Program-made: the position numbers and the translations under genes | Notes under the pieces: generated by a model | Told to the model about the DNA's origin: nothing | What the model saw: the letters and a program-made list of their open reading frames with translations, nothing else | The model's database searches: none | Part shown: positions 7,801 to 16,876 of the stretch, piece after piece | How the letters are laid out: every line of letters starts with the position of its first letter | Numbering within the stretch: position 1 is the first letter of the stretch | Assembly: GCA_964550025.1 (NCBI GenBank) | Contig: CAZJYI010000134.1 | Coordinates: 1-30,595, forward strand | Length of the DNA stretch: 30,595 nt | Direction of reading: 5' to 3' | Source: CAZJYI01 sp964550025 | GTDB lineage: Bacteria; Verrucomicrobiota; Kiritimatiellia; UBA8416; CAYOBW01

Positions 7801-9201
7801 ATGAAGAAAGCTCTGCTGTTACGCATCACCGTGCTCGCTTGCGTGTTGTCGCTGGGAACGGCGCTGGCCCGGAGCTCGACCTATAGACAAGACAAGGAGA
7901 TCGATGCAATGTATCCCCCCGAGCTATTCGAGAAAGCGCAGGCGGTGGAGGTCCCGGTCTCCGAGCCGTTTGACTGGCGGCAGATGATGACGATTGCCCC
8001 GCGGAAACGTGATGCGGAAGGGAAGCTGTTGCCGCTTCAGTCGTACGATGAAACCATCCGCCGCGGCATGTCGTTCATTCTGGACGATCATTTGAAGTGG
8101 TTCAAGGCGACCGACACGCTGCTCGATGAAAACGGCACGGTGCAGATGCCCTGGGTCTACTACTCGAACGTACAGCAGAACGGCGTGCCGTTTCCGCGTT
8201 CCGTGGACCGGTTCGTGTCCTACCCGGCCTTCCATCACGCGCTCATGATCCGGACTTTGATCGGCTACTGGCGCTATGCGGACGACGCCCGGGCACTGAA
8301 GGAAGCAGTCAAGCTTGCCGACTGGGACATCGCCCACAGTACGCCCGGCGACTGGGCCTACGGCAACCTGCCCTACAGCACGTACGAGCAGAAGAAGCCG
8401 GGCGGCTTCCGCGACAAGACCGGCCTGATGCCCGACAAGGCGGCCATCATGGCGCTGGCGTATCTCCAGTTGCACGAAGCCAGCCGCGAAGCCAGGTTCC
8501 TGAAAGCGGCCAACGCCATCGGCCACACGCTCGCCGCTCGCCAGCGTCCGAACGGCACCTGGCCGTTCCGCGTGGACCCGAAGACCGAGAAGGTCATCGA
8601 GGAGTACACCAGCAGCGTCATCTACGCCGTGATGTTGTTCGAGAAGCTGGACGCGACCAACGGCAACGACCGTTACAAGGCCAAGCGGGACCTGACCTGG
8701 AACTGGCTGCTCAATGGCCCCATCAAGACCAAGGAGTTTCGCGGCTTCTACGAGGACATCGTGGCCAGTCCCAAGGGCCGAACCAACTACGATTGCCTCG
8801 ACACCATCCGCTACCTGCTGGCCAACCGAACGGACGACAACGGTTACCTGGAGCTTGCCCAGGAGCTCAACGCGTGGGTCGAGAAGATCTTCATGGACAA
8901 GATCAAGGGCTTCGAGCCGGCCGAGGGCATCCGCGAGCAGTTGCAGTGCAACGTGGTCATGGGCATTCACAGCCTGAACTGGGCCTCAATGCTACATGAT
9001 CTTGCGGAGGCCACCGGCGACGAGAACATGCGGCAGCGCGCCATGCAGACCGCCAACTACATCACCTACTACCTCCAGCCCGACAACCGGATCGTGGTCG
9101 GCTTCCAATATCATCAATGGTGGTACAGTTGCCACACGGGTGTGGTGTTGTACTTGCTCGACCTCGTTGATGAAGTAGGCACATTGACCGGGCGGAGGTG
9201 A
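7801..9201 (+). CDS. Secreted alpha/alpha-toroid protein, glycosidase- or lyase-like
   Basis: This 466-residue protein has a Sec signal peptide (MKKALLLRITVLACVLSLG, cleavage after ALA). The rest is helical with aromatic-rich loops typical of six-hairpin (alpha/alpha) toroids. Examples are YPAFHHALMIRTLIGYWRYAD, PDKAAIMALAYLQLHEASRE, RQRPNGTWPFRVDP and WASMLHDLAEATGDENMRQRA. Toroids of this kind include GH88, GH105 and several polysaccharide lyase families, but no family-specific catalytic signature could be assigned. A role in glycan breakdown in the periplasm or outside the cell is inferred from fold, export and neighbours. The ATG at 7801 directly precedes the signal peptide. Confidence 0.7.
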   Translation: MKKALLLRITVLACVLSLGTALARSSTYRQDKEIDAMYPPELFEKAQAVEVPVSEPFDWRQMMTIAPRKRDAEGKLLPLQSYDETIRRGMSFILDDHLKWFKATDTLLDENGTVQMPWVYYSNVQQNGVPFPRSVDRFVSYPAFHHALMIRTLIGYWRYADDARALKEAVKLADWDIAHSTPGDWAYGNLPYSTYEQKKPGGFRDKTGLMPDKAAIMALAYLQLHEASREARFLKAANAIGHTLAARQRPNGTWPFRVDPKTEKVIEEYTSSVIYAVMLFEKLDATNGNDRYKAKRDLTWNWLLNGPIKTKEFRGFYEDIVASPKGRTNYDCLDTIRYLLANRTDDNGYLELAQELNAWVEKIFMDKIKGFEPAEGIREQLQCNVVMGIHSLNWASMLHDLAEATGDENMRQRAMQTANYITYYLQPDNRIVVGFQYHQWWYSCHTGVVLYLLDLVDEVGTLTGRR

Positions 9202-9282
9202 AGAGCATCATGGCAAAGGCTCTTTGTGTGCTCTTTCTGACGGCCCCGGTCGCGCGCCATCTCACGCCTTTTGAGTCTTGTC

Positions 9283-9345
9283 AACGTTCAGAACGTTTGA
9301 TAGGTTAATGTTCGGAACGTTGGATCGTCGAACGTTCTGACCGTT
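9283..9345 (+). promoter_or_regulatory. Three palindromes at 24-bp spacing before ATPase 3
   Basis: Three 15-bp palindromes of the form AACGTTC-N-GAACGTT start at 9283, 9307 and 9331, exactly 24 bp apart. The first is perfect; the second and third each have one deviation (AATGTTC, GACCGTT). The 9-bp linkers differ in sequence, so the palindromes are conserved above background. The array ends 12 bases before the ATPase start at 9358. It looks like a cooperative operator array, or an iteron-like binding region, specific to this gene. The 156-bp gap holds nothing else recognisable. Confidence 0.75.
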
Positions 9346-9357
9346 GAGGATGGAAAG

Positions 9358-10671
9358 ATGGACATGCGCGACGTGAATGCGGCGTTGAGTGCCGGGAGCA
9401 TATCCGATCCCGGTGTGCTGCCCAAGCTGGATGAGTTGCGCGAACAGCCGTTTGTCATGAATACGGACTTCGGCATGGAAGAGCTGCCGGAAGCTCCGGG
9501 ACTTCTGCTCATTCGCGGGGCACGACAGTACGGAAAGAGCACCTGGCTACAGCAACAAATTGCCGCAACCATTGAGCGTTTCGGCCCCGGGTCAGCATTC
9601 TACATCGACGGTGACGAGTTGCGTGACGCCGCCGCACTGGTAGACGCCATTCGGAGCCTGCTCCCCGCCTATGCCGCCAAAGCCGCCGTTCGTCGCCTTT
9701 TCATCGATGAAATCACCGCAATCAGGGACTGGCAAAAGGGGCTCAAGCGCCTGCTTGACCGCGGTGAACTGAAGCGTGTGCTGGTTGTGACCACCGGATC
9801 GAAGGCGGCAGACCTGCGGCACGGGGCGGAACGACTGCCTGGGCGCAAGGGTATGCTCTCGCGCACCAGCTACATCTTTGCACCCGTGCCCTACGCTGAA
9901 TTCCAGCGGGTGGCCGCCCCTCGTATCGATCCCGCCGAGGTCCTGCCGGCCTACCTGCTTTCCGGCGGTTCCCCGTGCGCTTCCGTTTCCCTTGCCGCGC
10001 ATGGCCACCTGCCTGACCATGTTCGGGAAATGGTCCGCGACTGGGTCTACGGCGAAGTCTCGGCATCGGGCCGCTCCCGGCCCATGATGGTGGGAGTGAT
10101 GGACTGCCTGATGCGCTTCGCCGGCACGCCTGTCGGCCAGTCAAAGCTGGCCCGCGAAGCCGGACTGGCCAACAACACGGTTGCCGCGGGCTATATCGAT
10201 CTTCTGGCCGACCTGATGAGCGTGGCATCCTGCTTTGCCTGGGACGAGTCCCATCGGCGCATCAATCGCCGCCGCCCCTGCAAATTCCACGTCACCAACC
10301 TGCTTGTGGCTACTGTCTGGCACCCCGGGCGCCTGCGGCGGCCCGCCGATTTCCATGCGCTCTCCGCGGACGATCAGGGCGGGCTGATTGAATGGCTGGT
10401 TGCGCAGGAGTTGTTCCGCCGGGCCGCCCTCCGCGGTGATGAATTTCCGGAAGTGATGTCGTTCTGGCAGAGCAGCGAGAATGAACTTGATTTCGTTCTG
10501 GCACCCGATCGCTTCATCGAGGTCAAACGCGGCCGAACCGGTCCGTTGGACTTCACATGGTTCCCGAAGTGCTTCCCGACGGGACACCTGACCGTCATCT
10601 CCAGGTCCCGCTTCGAAACCGATCACATTCACGGGATCACGCTTGAAGAATTCCTGCTTGGCGGGGAGTAG
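9358..10671 (+). CDS. AAA+ ATPase with DUF4143-type C-terminus (ATPase 3)
   Basis: This 437-residue protein has a Walker A motif at 54-61 (GARQYGKS), a Walker B motif ending in Asp117-Glu118 (RLFIDEIT), and a sensor segment VVTTGSKA. A helical winged-helix-like region follows the ATPase core (about 240-290). The C-terminus has ENELDFVL...RFIEVKRGR, a nuclease-like D...ExK pattern. The ATG follows GAGGA at about 7 bases. It is an orphan gene inserted between the secreted toroid gene and the GH36-like gene, with its own promoter array. Its role is unknown. Confidence 0.87.
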   Translation: MDMRDVNAALSAGSISDPGVLPKLDELREQPFVMNTDFGMEELPEAPGLLLIRGARQYGKSTWLQQQIAATIERFGPGSAFYIDGDELRDAAALVDAIRSLLPAYAAKAAVRRLFIDEITAIRDWQKGLKRLLDRGELKRVLVVTTGSKAADLRHGAERLPGRKGMLSRTSYIFAPVPYAEFQRVAAPRIDPAEVLPAYLLSGGSPCASVSLAAHGHLPDHVREMVRDWVYGEVSASGRSRPMMVGVMDCLMRFAGTPVGQSKLAREAGLANNTVAAGYIDLLADLMSVASCFAWDESHRRINRRRPCKFHVTNLLVATVWHPGRLRRPADFHALSADDQGGLIEWLVAQELFRRAALRGDEFPEVMSFWQSSENELDFVLAPDRFIEVKRGRTGPLDFTWFPKCFPTGHLTVISRSRFETDHIHGITLEEFLLGGE

Positions 10672-10733
10672 GTTCCCCGCGACCTCGTCTCTGTCATGGT
10701 CTTCACCCGCGTCTTCTCAAGAGCAGGGAAGAC

Positions 10734-10799
10734 GAAGTAGATAGACGAAGTACGGATGCGGCCCCCTATACTGAATGTATCTACGTAATCTCTCTACTT
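10734..10799. repeat. Intergenic hairpin with TAGATAG-type arms (second copy)
   Basis: The left arm 10734-10757 (GAAGTAGATAGACGAAGTAC core) pairs imperfectly with 10776-10799. Weaker outer pairing extends from GTCTTCT at 10711 to AGAAGAC at about 10813. It shares its building unit with the hairpin at 6154. The 332-bp gap 10672-11003 holds this hairpin and the operator at 10899 but no gene. Confidence 0.55.
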
Positions 10800-10898
10800 G
10801 ATCCTGTCCCGCAGAAGACGCCCCCCGGGGTTCGATACCTGAGACAGTCCCAGGCCTGTCGATCTCCCGGGCAGCCCCGACACGCCTCCCCCCCCCCG

Positions 10899-10970
10899 TG
10901 CGCAAACTGGAAAAAACTTGTGCGCAAGAGGCGGTAGACCGGTCGGCGGAAAGAGGCGTAGGTTGTGTGG
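10899..10970 (+). promoter_or_regulatory. Two-half-site operator and leader before the GH36-like gene
   Basis: TGCGCAAA (10899-10906) is followed 22 bp later by TGCGCAAG (10921-10928) and AGGCGGTAG. This is the same direct-repeat architecture as at 4599 and 19191. The downstream part, 10923-10970, is the block shared with 6249-6296 and contains the palindrome GACCGGTC. It is a candidate site for the XylR-like regulator at 25067. Confidence 0.75.
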
Positions 10971-11003
10971 AACCTTGGATGCGTTTATGGTTGAGAGAAC
11001 CCC

Positions 11004-13367
11004 ATGAAGACAGCAACAGCAGAAGCCACTGTCGGTATCGGTGTGATGCTATGCGCAAGTCTCGTGTGTGGGGCGGCGGAAGCAGAGAACGAGCCTGAAC
11101 TCAAACTGGAGAACCCGCGCATTGCTGTGGAGGTCGACCGGCACACCGGTGCGGTTCGCTCGATCCGTGACAAACAGCAGCACGTCACGTATCCGTTCTC
11201 CGGCATCGGTTTCGAAGTCGTGACGGACACGGGGTCAGTTCGGGCGAGAAAGCCCCAACAGGTCAAGACAACGCAGGATGGCGCGGAACTGAGCTTCTCC
11301 GGTATCGGCCTGGACATCACGCTTCACTATCGCCTTGGCGCCGACGACCATCTCATCGAGAAATGGCTGACCATCAAAACGTCGGCTGGCGAACCGTACT
11401 TCCTCAAGTCGGTGGTCCTGGAGGACATGACCACGGAGGCTTTTTCGGAAATCCACTTTCATGACGACAACACGATCTGGCACTGCCCGATCAATCTCTT
11501 TCTGCGCGGAGAGAAGGGCGGTTGCTTTGCCGGGATCGAGTATCCGTACTGGGACCTGAAGCAGAAGGGCAAGGGTGGTTTCCGCCTTGGCTATGCACCC
11601 AACTACCAGGTCGCTAAGGGCGAAGTGAACGTCAGCGAGAAGTACTTCCTCGGCGTCTATCGGAAAGAAGGCATCCACCGCGTTTCGCAGGGACCCTACC
11701 CCGGGAGAGGACGTTACCCGTTGATAAGCAAATTCGGTGGGCTCAGCCAGCATTTCAAAGGAGGCATGCCGAATCCGATCAAGGACGTTCCATTGGAGAC
11801 GTTGGACTGGGGCGAAGTGTGGGCGATGAAGGAGTTCATGCGCCATGTTCTGCCCAATGACCTCACCCTTCCAGAAGAAGGTTACTGGGTTTGGCAAAAC
11901 GGCTGGTGGGCCGGGCTCTGGAGCGTCGAGCCTTCGATTCTCGATTACCTCAAAGAAGCGGGCATCCACGATGTCATGACCGCCCACACCTGGTACGGGC
12001 GCGGCGTGCACCCACTGAGTCCGCCGTACGTCGATAAGATGCGCACCAACCCCATGGGCTTTCCCAAAGACACTGGAGTCGCCGGCATGCCGGGCCCCGG
12101 CGCCATCACCAAGGGTCTGGACCACGCGGACCAGGCAAAGGCGAAAGTGCTTCTGGATAATTTCAAAGAGGATGAATACGCGCCTGAGTTTGTCTTGCCG
12201 AAGGCCATGGAGAGATTTCATGAATACGGCAAGAAGATCGGTGTGCACGTCAACAGTTTCTCTATTGCTACCGTCTGTTTTCAGGATCATCCCGAGTGGG
12301 CCGCCATCGATGAAAACGGAAAGGTCTGTGAATATCTGTTCAAGCGCAAAGCGTCATGCTTCGCCTGTGATGAGTACGCGGAACATATGTTCAGGATTAC
12401 CGACCATATTTTTCAGAAGTACGAACCCCGTTGGTGGGGGTGGGACGGTCGGTGGTTGAGTTTTTGGGAAGTGGGCCATTACCGGCCCGGCCCCAAAGGC
12501 GCCGGGCCAGACCCCTGCTATGCCAAGAACCACGGACATCTGCCCGGCGACAACCGCTACAAGGAATGGAAGAACACTATGGGCTTCTTAAAGAAGCTCA
12601 AAGAGCGTTATCCAAAAGTCTGCCTGGAGTCGTACTACGGTCTGCACCGCGGCGGACCCTGGGCCTTGCGGCATCTTGATTCCGCCTACCACTACTACGA
12701 AACTCACGGCGCCGACATGAACCGCCTGCAGAGCTGGCACCAGCAGAACGATCGTTTCCGCCCCGTCTACAAGAACTCCCTCGATCTGTTCGGCAAGGAT
12801 CCGAAGAGCTTTCGCTTCAACGTGATCGCAGGGCTCAGCATTGCCAGCTATTGCATGATCGGCCAAGCCTACCCGCAGTTCGCAGCAGAAGAGAACCGGG
12901 AGTTCTTCAAGAAGTGGCGCGCCTGGGCCTCGGACCATCTCGAGTATCTCACGGTCAAACGCGACCTGTTTGACAGTCCCGGCAACTCACCGCTGGACGG
13001 CAGTGCCCACATCATTGGAGATCGTGGTTTCATCTTTCTCTTTCGCGGAGGCTTCGACGCAGAGCGCAATCAAAACACGGCGCTTCTGGCGACCATCCCG
13101 ATCAACCGCTGGCTGAAACTCGAAGAGGACCCCAAGGCGCTGTATCAGATCAACGAGGTTTACCCGCGCGAGGGAATCGACCTGGGTGTTTACAGGTACG
13201 GCGAAGAGTTCCAGTACGACATGCCCATGGAGCCAGCCGTGATTCTCTCGCTGGAGCCTGCCCCTGCCGACGGCAAGCCGCGCCGCCCAACTTTGCAGGA
13301 CCGTCCGGAGGCGCTCGTGGTCCCGGCATTCTCATCGGTAGACGATGTTGCCAATGGAAGGAAATGA
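11004..13367 (+). CDS. Secreted GH36/GH27-like glycosidase (alpha-galactosidase-type)
   Basis: This is a 787-residue protein with a Sec signal peptide (cleavage near AAEA-ENE). Residues about 35-260 form a beta-supersandwich like the N-terminal domain of GH36 enzymes (PRIAVEVDRHTGAVRSIRD). Residues about 290-640 look like a TIM barrel: WQNGWWAGLWS, GIHDVMTAHTWYGRG, HEYGKKIGVHVNSFSIA, and RWWGWDGRWLSFW with a likely nucleophile Asp in WGWD. A C-terminal beta domain follows. Family assignment rests on motif pattern only; GH31-like or an unclassified clan GH-D member is possible. The next gene starts 3 bases after the stop, so the two are surely cotranscribed. The operator at 10899 lies directly upstream. 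Confidence 0.65.
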   Translation: MKTATAEATVGIGVMLCASLVCGAAEAENEPELKLENPRIAVEVDRHTGAVRSIRDKQQHVTYPFSGIGFEVVTDTGSVRARKPQQVKTTQDGAELSFSGIGLDITLHYRLGADDHLIEKWLTIKTSAGEPYFLKSVVLEDMTTEAFSEIHFHDDNTIWHCPINLFLRGEKGGCFAGIEYPYWDLKQKGKGGFRLGYAPNYQVAKGEVNVSEKYFLGVYRKEGIHRVSQGPYPGRGRYPLISKFGGLSQHFKGGMPNPIKDVPLETLDWGEVWAMKEFMRHVLPNDLTLPEEGYWVWQNGWWAGLWSVEPSILDYLKEAGIHDVMTAHTWYGRGVHPLSPPYVDKMRTNPMGFPKDTGVAGMPGPGAITKGLDHADQAKAKVLLDNFKEDEYAPEFVLPKAMERFHEYGKKIGVHVNSFSIATVCFQDHPEWAAIDENGKVCEYLFKRKASCFACDEYAEHMFRITDHIFQKYEPRWWGWDGRWLSFWEVGHYRPGPKGAGPDPCYAKNHGHLPGDNRYKEWKNTMGFLKKLKERYPKVCLESYYGLHRGGPWALRHLDSAYHYYETHGADMNRLQSWHQQNDRFRPVYKNSLDLFGKDPKSFRFNVIAGLSIASYCMIGQAYPQFAAEENREFFKKWRAWASDHLEYLTVKRDLFDSPGNSPLDGSAHIIGDRGFIFLFRGGFDAERNQNTALLATIPINRWLKLEEDPKALYQINEVYPREGIDLGVYRYGEEFQYDMPMEPAVILSLEPAPADGKPRRPTLQDRPEALVVPAFSSVDDVANGRK

Positions 13368-13370
13368 AGA

Positions 13371-14411
13371 ATGAGCAGTACCCCAGCGTTGGAATTGTTC
13401 GCCTCGAGCGTTCTTTGCGTCGCTCTATGCGTTTCAAACGGAGCTTCTGTAGAGCCGGCCCCGGTGTCCATCACCAACGGGACGGACTGGGTTGACGCGG
13501 AGGGCCGGCAGATTGCAGCGCATGACGGGGGCATTGCACGGTTCAACGGCGTGTTCTATTGGTACGGCAGCAGCTACGCCAACAACCCCAAGGGTAAGTT
13601 CCGTGTGACCGACGGGCCGGTGTGGAACGGGGTGCAGGTCTACAGATCCACCGACCTGAGGAACTGGACATACAAGGGTGTGTGCCTGCCCCGCTCGGCG
13701 AACGGTTTCGGCAAGCTGGGTGCTACCGGTCGGGCGCATGTGATCTACAACGAAACGACGAAGAAATACGTGATGTGGTACCGCTGGTTTCTGGCCATGC
13801 CCGCCTCTTTCCTCATGGTGGCGGCCGCGGACCATCCGGAAGGACCGTTCACCCCGTTGGGCCCCCGCGAGATGGGGACCTCCAACGGCTTTGCCTCGGA
13901 TATGGACGCGTTCCAGGATGACGATGGAAGAGCGTATGTCATCTACTGCGATCACTCAAAGCCGGAAGGGGGCGGAGGGTGGCGCTATGCGATCCGTATC
14001 GACAGCCTGAGCGATGACTATCTGACCAGCAATAGGGATGGCGTCGTGATCTTCGGTGGAGGCAATGAAGCGCCCGCCATGATTAAATACAAAGGCAAAT
14101 ACATCGCGGTCGCGTCGGGCGTGCATGGCTGGGCGGGTTCAGATACGCTCTGTGCGGTGGCCGATTCGCCGCTCGGCAAATACAAGAAACAGGGGTATAT
14201 CAGCGAGAAGAATACCTGGAACTCCCAGGTCACCGATCTCATCTATATCGAGGAATCCGACACGGTGACGGCTCTGTGCGACCAGTGGTGGATCCCCGAC
14301 AGGTCAGACCTCAACAAGTCACGCTATCTACTACTTCCCCTGCACCTGGATCCGACAACCGGTAAGGTCAGGATGGAGTACGTTGAGAAATGGAATCCGC
14401 TCAGCAAATAG
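13371..14411 (+). CDS. Secreted GH43-like five-bladed beta-propeller glycosidase
   Basis: This 346-residue protein has a signal peptide (about residues 1-26). The mature part shows GH43-type blades: AHDGGIARFNGVFYWYGSSY, VYRSTDLRNWTYKG, NGFASDMDAFQDDDGRAYVIY, EAPAMIKYKGKYIAVAS and SQVTDLIYIE. AHDGG stands where many GH43 enzymes have the base Asp, and NEAPAM probably carries the acid Glu. The sequence resembles subfamilies that include exo-1,3-beta-galactanases, some of which use a non-standard base. Substrates could be galactan or arabinan side chains. It is tightly coupled to the preceding glycosidase (3-bp gap, ribosome site in that gene's last codons). Confidence 0.8.
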   Translation: MSSTPALELFASSVLCVALCVSNGASVEPAPVSITNGTDWVDAEGRQIAAHDGGIARFNGVFYWYGSSYANNPKGKFRVTDGPVWNGVQVYRSTDLRNWTYKGVCLPRSANGFGKLGATGRAHVIYNETTKKYVMWYRWFLAMPASFLMVAAADHPEGPFTPLGPREMGTSNGFASDMDAFQDDDGRAYVIYCDHSKPEGGGGWRYAIRIDSLSDDYLTSNRDGVVIFGGGNEAPAMIKYKGKYIAVASGVHGWAGSDTLCAVADSPLGKYKKQGYISEKNTWNSQVTDLIYIEESDTVTALCDQWWIPDRSDLNKSRYLLLPLHLDPTTGKVRMEYVEKWNPLSK

Positions 14412-14495
14412 AGGTAGCCAGAAGGCGGACGCTCGCCCTCCAGGAGACTCTTTCGATCAGCCTCTGTATGGCGCTACGAAGGGAGCGGAAGATCC

Positions 14496-15428
14496 ATGTC
14501 GATAGAGAGAGATAAACAGCGCTTCTTCACCGGCAGTTCCATCGCTAAGCCAGCTCTGCGAATGGATGGCAGGAAGTTGCTGTCGTTGACCGCCCTGTTC
14601 GCCCTGGCGCTCTGCTGCCGGGCAACCGCGAAACCTGTGCCAGAGGCTGATATGGAGAAGATCAACGCTGCCGTGAAGAAGATCAAGGCACAGGTGCAAC
14701 CAGCGAAAGCTCGCAAGATACTGGTCTTCTCGAGATCCATCGGATTCGTCCATGGGTCCATTCCGCACGGGAAACAGGCATTGAAACTGATGGGCAGGAA
14801 GACCGGTGCTTATACGGCTACGCTTGATGATGATCCTTCCGTATTCAACGACCCCGCCGCATTGTCCAGGTATGATGCGGTTGTATTCAACAATCCCTGT
14901 GGCAATGCTGTTCCTGATCCACAGCAGAGGAAGAACCTGCTCGAGTTCATCCGTAAGGGTGGCGGGTTTGCCGGCATCCACTGTGCCGCACATGTCACGG
15001 ACTGGCCGGAATACGTCGATATGATCGGGTGCTTTTCGATCAGTCACCCGTGGTGGAATGAGGCATCCTATATTTTCGTCGAGGAACCCGGTCACCCGCT
15101 TGTCCGCTCCTTTGACGAGCCCTCGTTTTCGCACCTGGATGAGATTTATGTTTTCAGGGATTTCTCCAGGGAAAAGAGCCGGGTCTTGTTGTCGTTGGAT
15201 AAGACCAGGACGAATATGAATGTTCCGCACAGTCCGGGCAAAGATGCGGATTACCCGCTGAGCTGGGTGCATCGCTACGGCAAGGGGCGGGTGTTCTACA
15301 GCGGCTTGGGACATTACCCCGCTGTCTTCTGGAACGAGAATGTGCTGACCCACTATCTCGCGGGCATCCAGTATGTCCTCGGAGATGTGGATGCCGAAGA
15401 TACACCGCGGACGGGGGAGGAGCAGTGA
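14496..15428 (+). CDS. Exported ThuA-like protein
   Basis: This 310-residue protein has a ThuA-like (PF06283-type) core at about 70-295: KILVFSRSIGFVHGSIPHGK, DAVVFNNPCG, FIRKGGGFAGIHCAAH, HPWWNEA, and YGKGRVFYSGLGHYPAVF. These are glutamine-amidotransferase-like alpha/beta proteins, frequent in sugar loci of PVC bacteria, whose biochemical role is mostly unknown. The start at 14496 follows GGAG at 10 bases and gives 22 residues before the hydrophobic signal (LLSLTALFALALCC). The Met at 14562 would give a conventional signal peptide but has no clear ribosome site. Confidence 0.82.
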   Translation: MSIERDKQRFFTGSSIAKPALRMDGRKLLSLTALFALALCCRATAKPVPEADMEKINAAVKKIKAQVQPAKARKILVFSRSIGFVHGSIPHGKQALKLMGRKTGAYTATLDDDPSVFNDPAALSRYDAVVFNNPCGNAVPDPQQRKNLLEFIRKGGGFAGIHCAAHVTDWPEYVDMIGCFSISHPWWNEASYIFVEEPGHPLVRSFDEPSFSHLDEIYVFRDFSREKSRVLLSLDKTRTNMNVPHSPGKDADYPLSWVHRYGKGRVFYSGLGHYPAVFWNENVLTHYLAGIQYVLGDVDAEDTPRTGEEQ

Positions 15429-15469
15429 TCGGCTATAGGTGATCAGTTATCGGTGGTGTCCCAACGTTG

Positions 15470-15571
15470 AGGAAAAGGGGAGATTCGTGTGTACGAGTAC
15501 GTGTACGAGTACGTGATTGGCAGGGCTTCTCCGTACTCGTACACACACTCGTACACGCATATCTCTTCCTC
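15470..15571. repeat. Intergenic hairpin with GTACGAG-type arms
   Basis: The arms 15486-15513 and 15532-15558 pair almost completely. Each is a tandem of GTACGAGTAC units. Outer pairing continues with GAGGAAAAG (about 15470) against CTCTTCCTC (about 15563-15571), giving a stem of roughly 45 bp. It occupies the gap between the ThuA-like and oxidoreductase genes (15429-15598). Confidence 0.7.
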
Positions 15572-15598
15572 TGTACATGATGTAAAAGGGAACCTGCA

Positions 15599-16864
15599 AT
15601 GAAAACAAAACCGGCATTCTCCCGTCGGAGCTTTATGACCCGGGTGGCTGCGATGGCTACGGTCAGTATCGTGCACAGGCATGTGCTGGGTAAGGGAGCA
15701 CTTCCGCCAAGCGAGAAGATAACAAGCGCCAATATCGGGCTGGGTGGGCCGGCCCGGGGAGTCCGGTGCGACGTTGTATTGGCAAAATGCGATGTGCGTC
15801 GTGATAAGCTGGGGGGTACCCCGGACCCGAAGAAAGGTCTGTACCTGGATTTTCGAGAGGTACTGGCGCGTGACGACATTGATGCCATTTCCGTGGGGTC
15901 AACCGAGCAGTGGCATGCGATTCAGATTATCGCGGCACTCAAAGCCGGCAAGGATGTGTTTGGCGAGAAACCCATGAGCTCGACCATCCGCGAGGCAGCC
16001 GGCATACGCGATGCGGTCAAGCGTAATGGGCGTATCTTCCAGCATGGAACTCAGCGAACATCCTGCAAGATCGTTCAGTATGCGCACCACCTGGTAGAGC
16101 AGGGGCGGTTAGGGAAGATCGTGGCTGCCGGCGTTGGTGATAGCTGGCACGATCGGTTGGCCGGCCAGATTCACTATCCCGCGCAACCGATGAACCCAAA
16201 CATGCTCGATTGGGACATGTGGTTGGGGCCGGCGCCGTATCGACCCTACAACAGCTTTGCGATGCGCGGTGTGCTCGGATGGCATACGCATATTGATTTC
16301 GGCCGCAACATGGTGAACGGCGGCGCGATCCATCCGAACGATGCGGTCCGGCACGTATTGGGCTATGAAACCGAAAGCCCGGTTGCCATCCATCCGGCGG
16401 ACGGCAAGGAGTACAAGAGCGTTACAACCTGGAAGTACGCGGATGGCACCTTTCTGCAGGTCGGGTTTGAAGGACTGCCGATCCCGGATCGCCTGAAAGG
16501 CATGAGAGCACCGTACTGCGGTCCTTTTGCGATCATCGGCACCGAAGGCAAACTGTTCTTCCAATCCATGGCAAGGGGATTCATCTGGACGGACCCACCG
16601 GAACTTGCACAAGGCCTTGCCGCGTTTGATATGCCCCACAGTGCCGGCCATTACAAAGAGTGGCACAACTGCATCCGGACACGTGAGAAGCCGATAAGCA
16701 ATGAGGATGCGGCCTACCAGAGTCAGTTCCTGTGCCACAGCAGCGAGATTGCCCAGCGGCTCAGGCGTCCATTGAAGTGGGATGCGAAGAAGGAAGCGTT
16801 TATTGACGACGCAGAGGCGAACCGGTTGATGGGCAAGCCGTACCGAGGGCCGTGGCATATCTGA
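15599..16864 (+). CDS. Tat-exported Gfo/Idh/MocA-family oxidoreductase
   Basis: This 421-residue protein starts with a twin-arginine signal (Ser8-Arg9-Arg10-Ser-Phe-Met, then a mild hydrophobic stretch). The NAD(P)-binding fold follows, with the family's Glu-Lys-Pro motif at 123-125 (FGEKPMSS). The C-terminal half has WHTHIDFGRNMVNGGAIHPNDA, which fits the substrate-binding beta-sheet domain. One oddity is that the segment between the glycine motif (GLGGPARG) and the CDV strand end is about ten residues shorter than usual, so the first Rossmann helix appears shortened. Substrates of exported members are mostly unknown; sugar oxidation or reduction is likely. Confidence 0.88.
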   Translation: MKTKPAFSRRSFMTRVAAMATVSIVHRHVLGKGALPPSEKITSANIGLGGPARGVRCDVVLAKCDVRRDKLGGTPDPKKGLYLDFREVLARDDIDAISVGSTEQWHAIQIIAALKAGKDVFGEKPMSSTIREAAGIRDAVKRNGRIFQHGTQRTSCKIVQYAHHLVEQGRLGKIVAAGVGDSWHDRLAGQIHYPAQPMNPNMLDWDMWLGPAPYRPYNSFAMRGVLGWHTHIDFGRNMVNGGAIHPNDAVRHVLGYETESPVAIHPADGKEYKSVTTWKYADGTFLQVGFEGLPIPDRLKGMRAPYCGPFAIIGTEGKLFFQSMARGFIWTDPPELAQGLAAFDMPHSAGHYKEWHNCIRTREKPISNEDAAYQSQFLCHSSEIAQRLRRPLKWDAKKEAFIDDAEANRLMGKPYRGPWHI

Positions 16865-16876
16865 AGAGAGTCTGAA

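Noticed and set aside
7924..8970. Long minus-strand open frame (348 codons)
   Set aside because: It is a shadow of the toroid protein gene: no ribosome site, no recognisable family and biased Val/Asp-rich composition from the opposite strand.
11235..12290. Minus-strand open frame within the GH36-like gene
   Set aside because: It is an antisense shadow caused by high GC; the plus-strand protein shows a signal peptide and family motifs.
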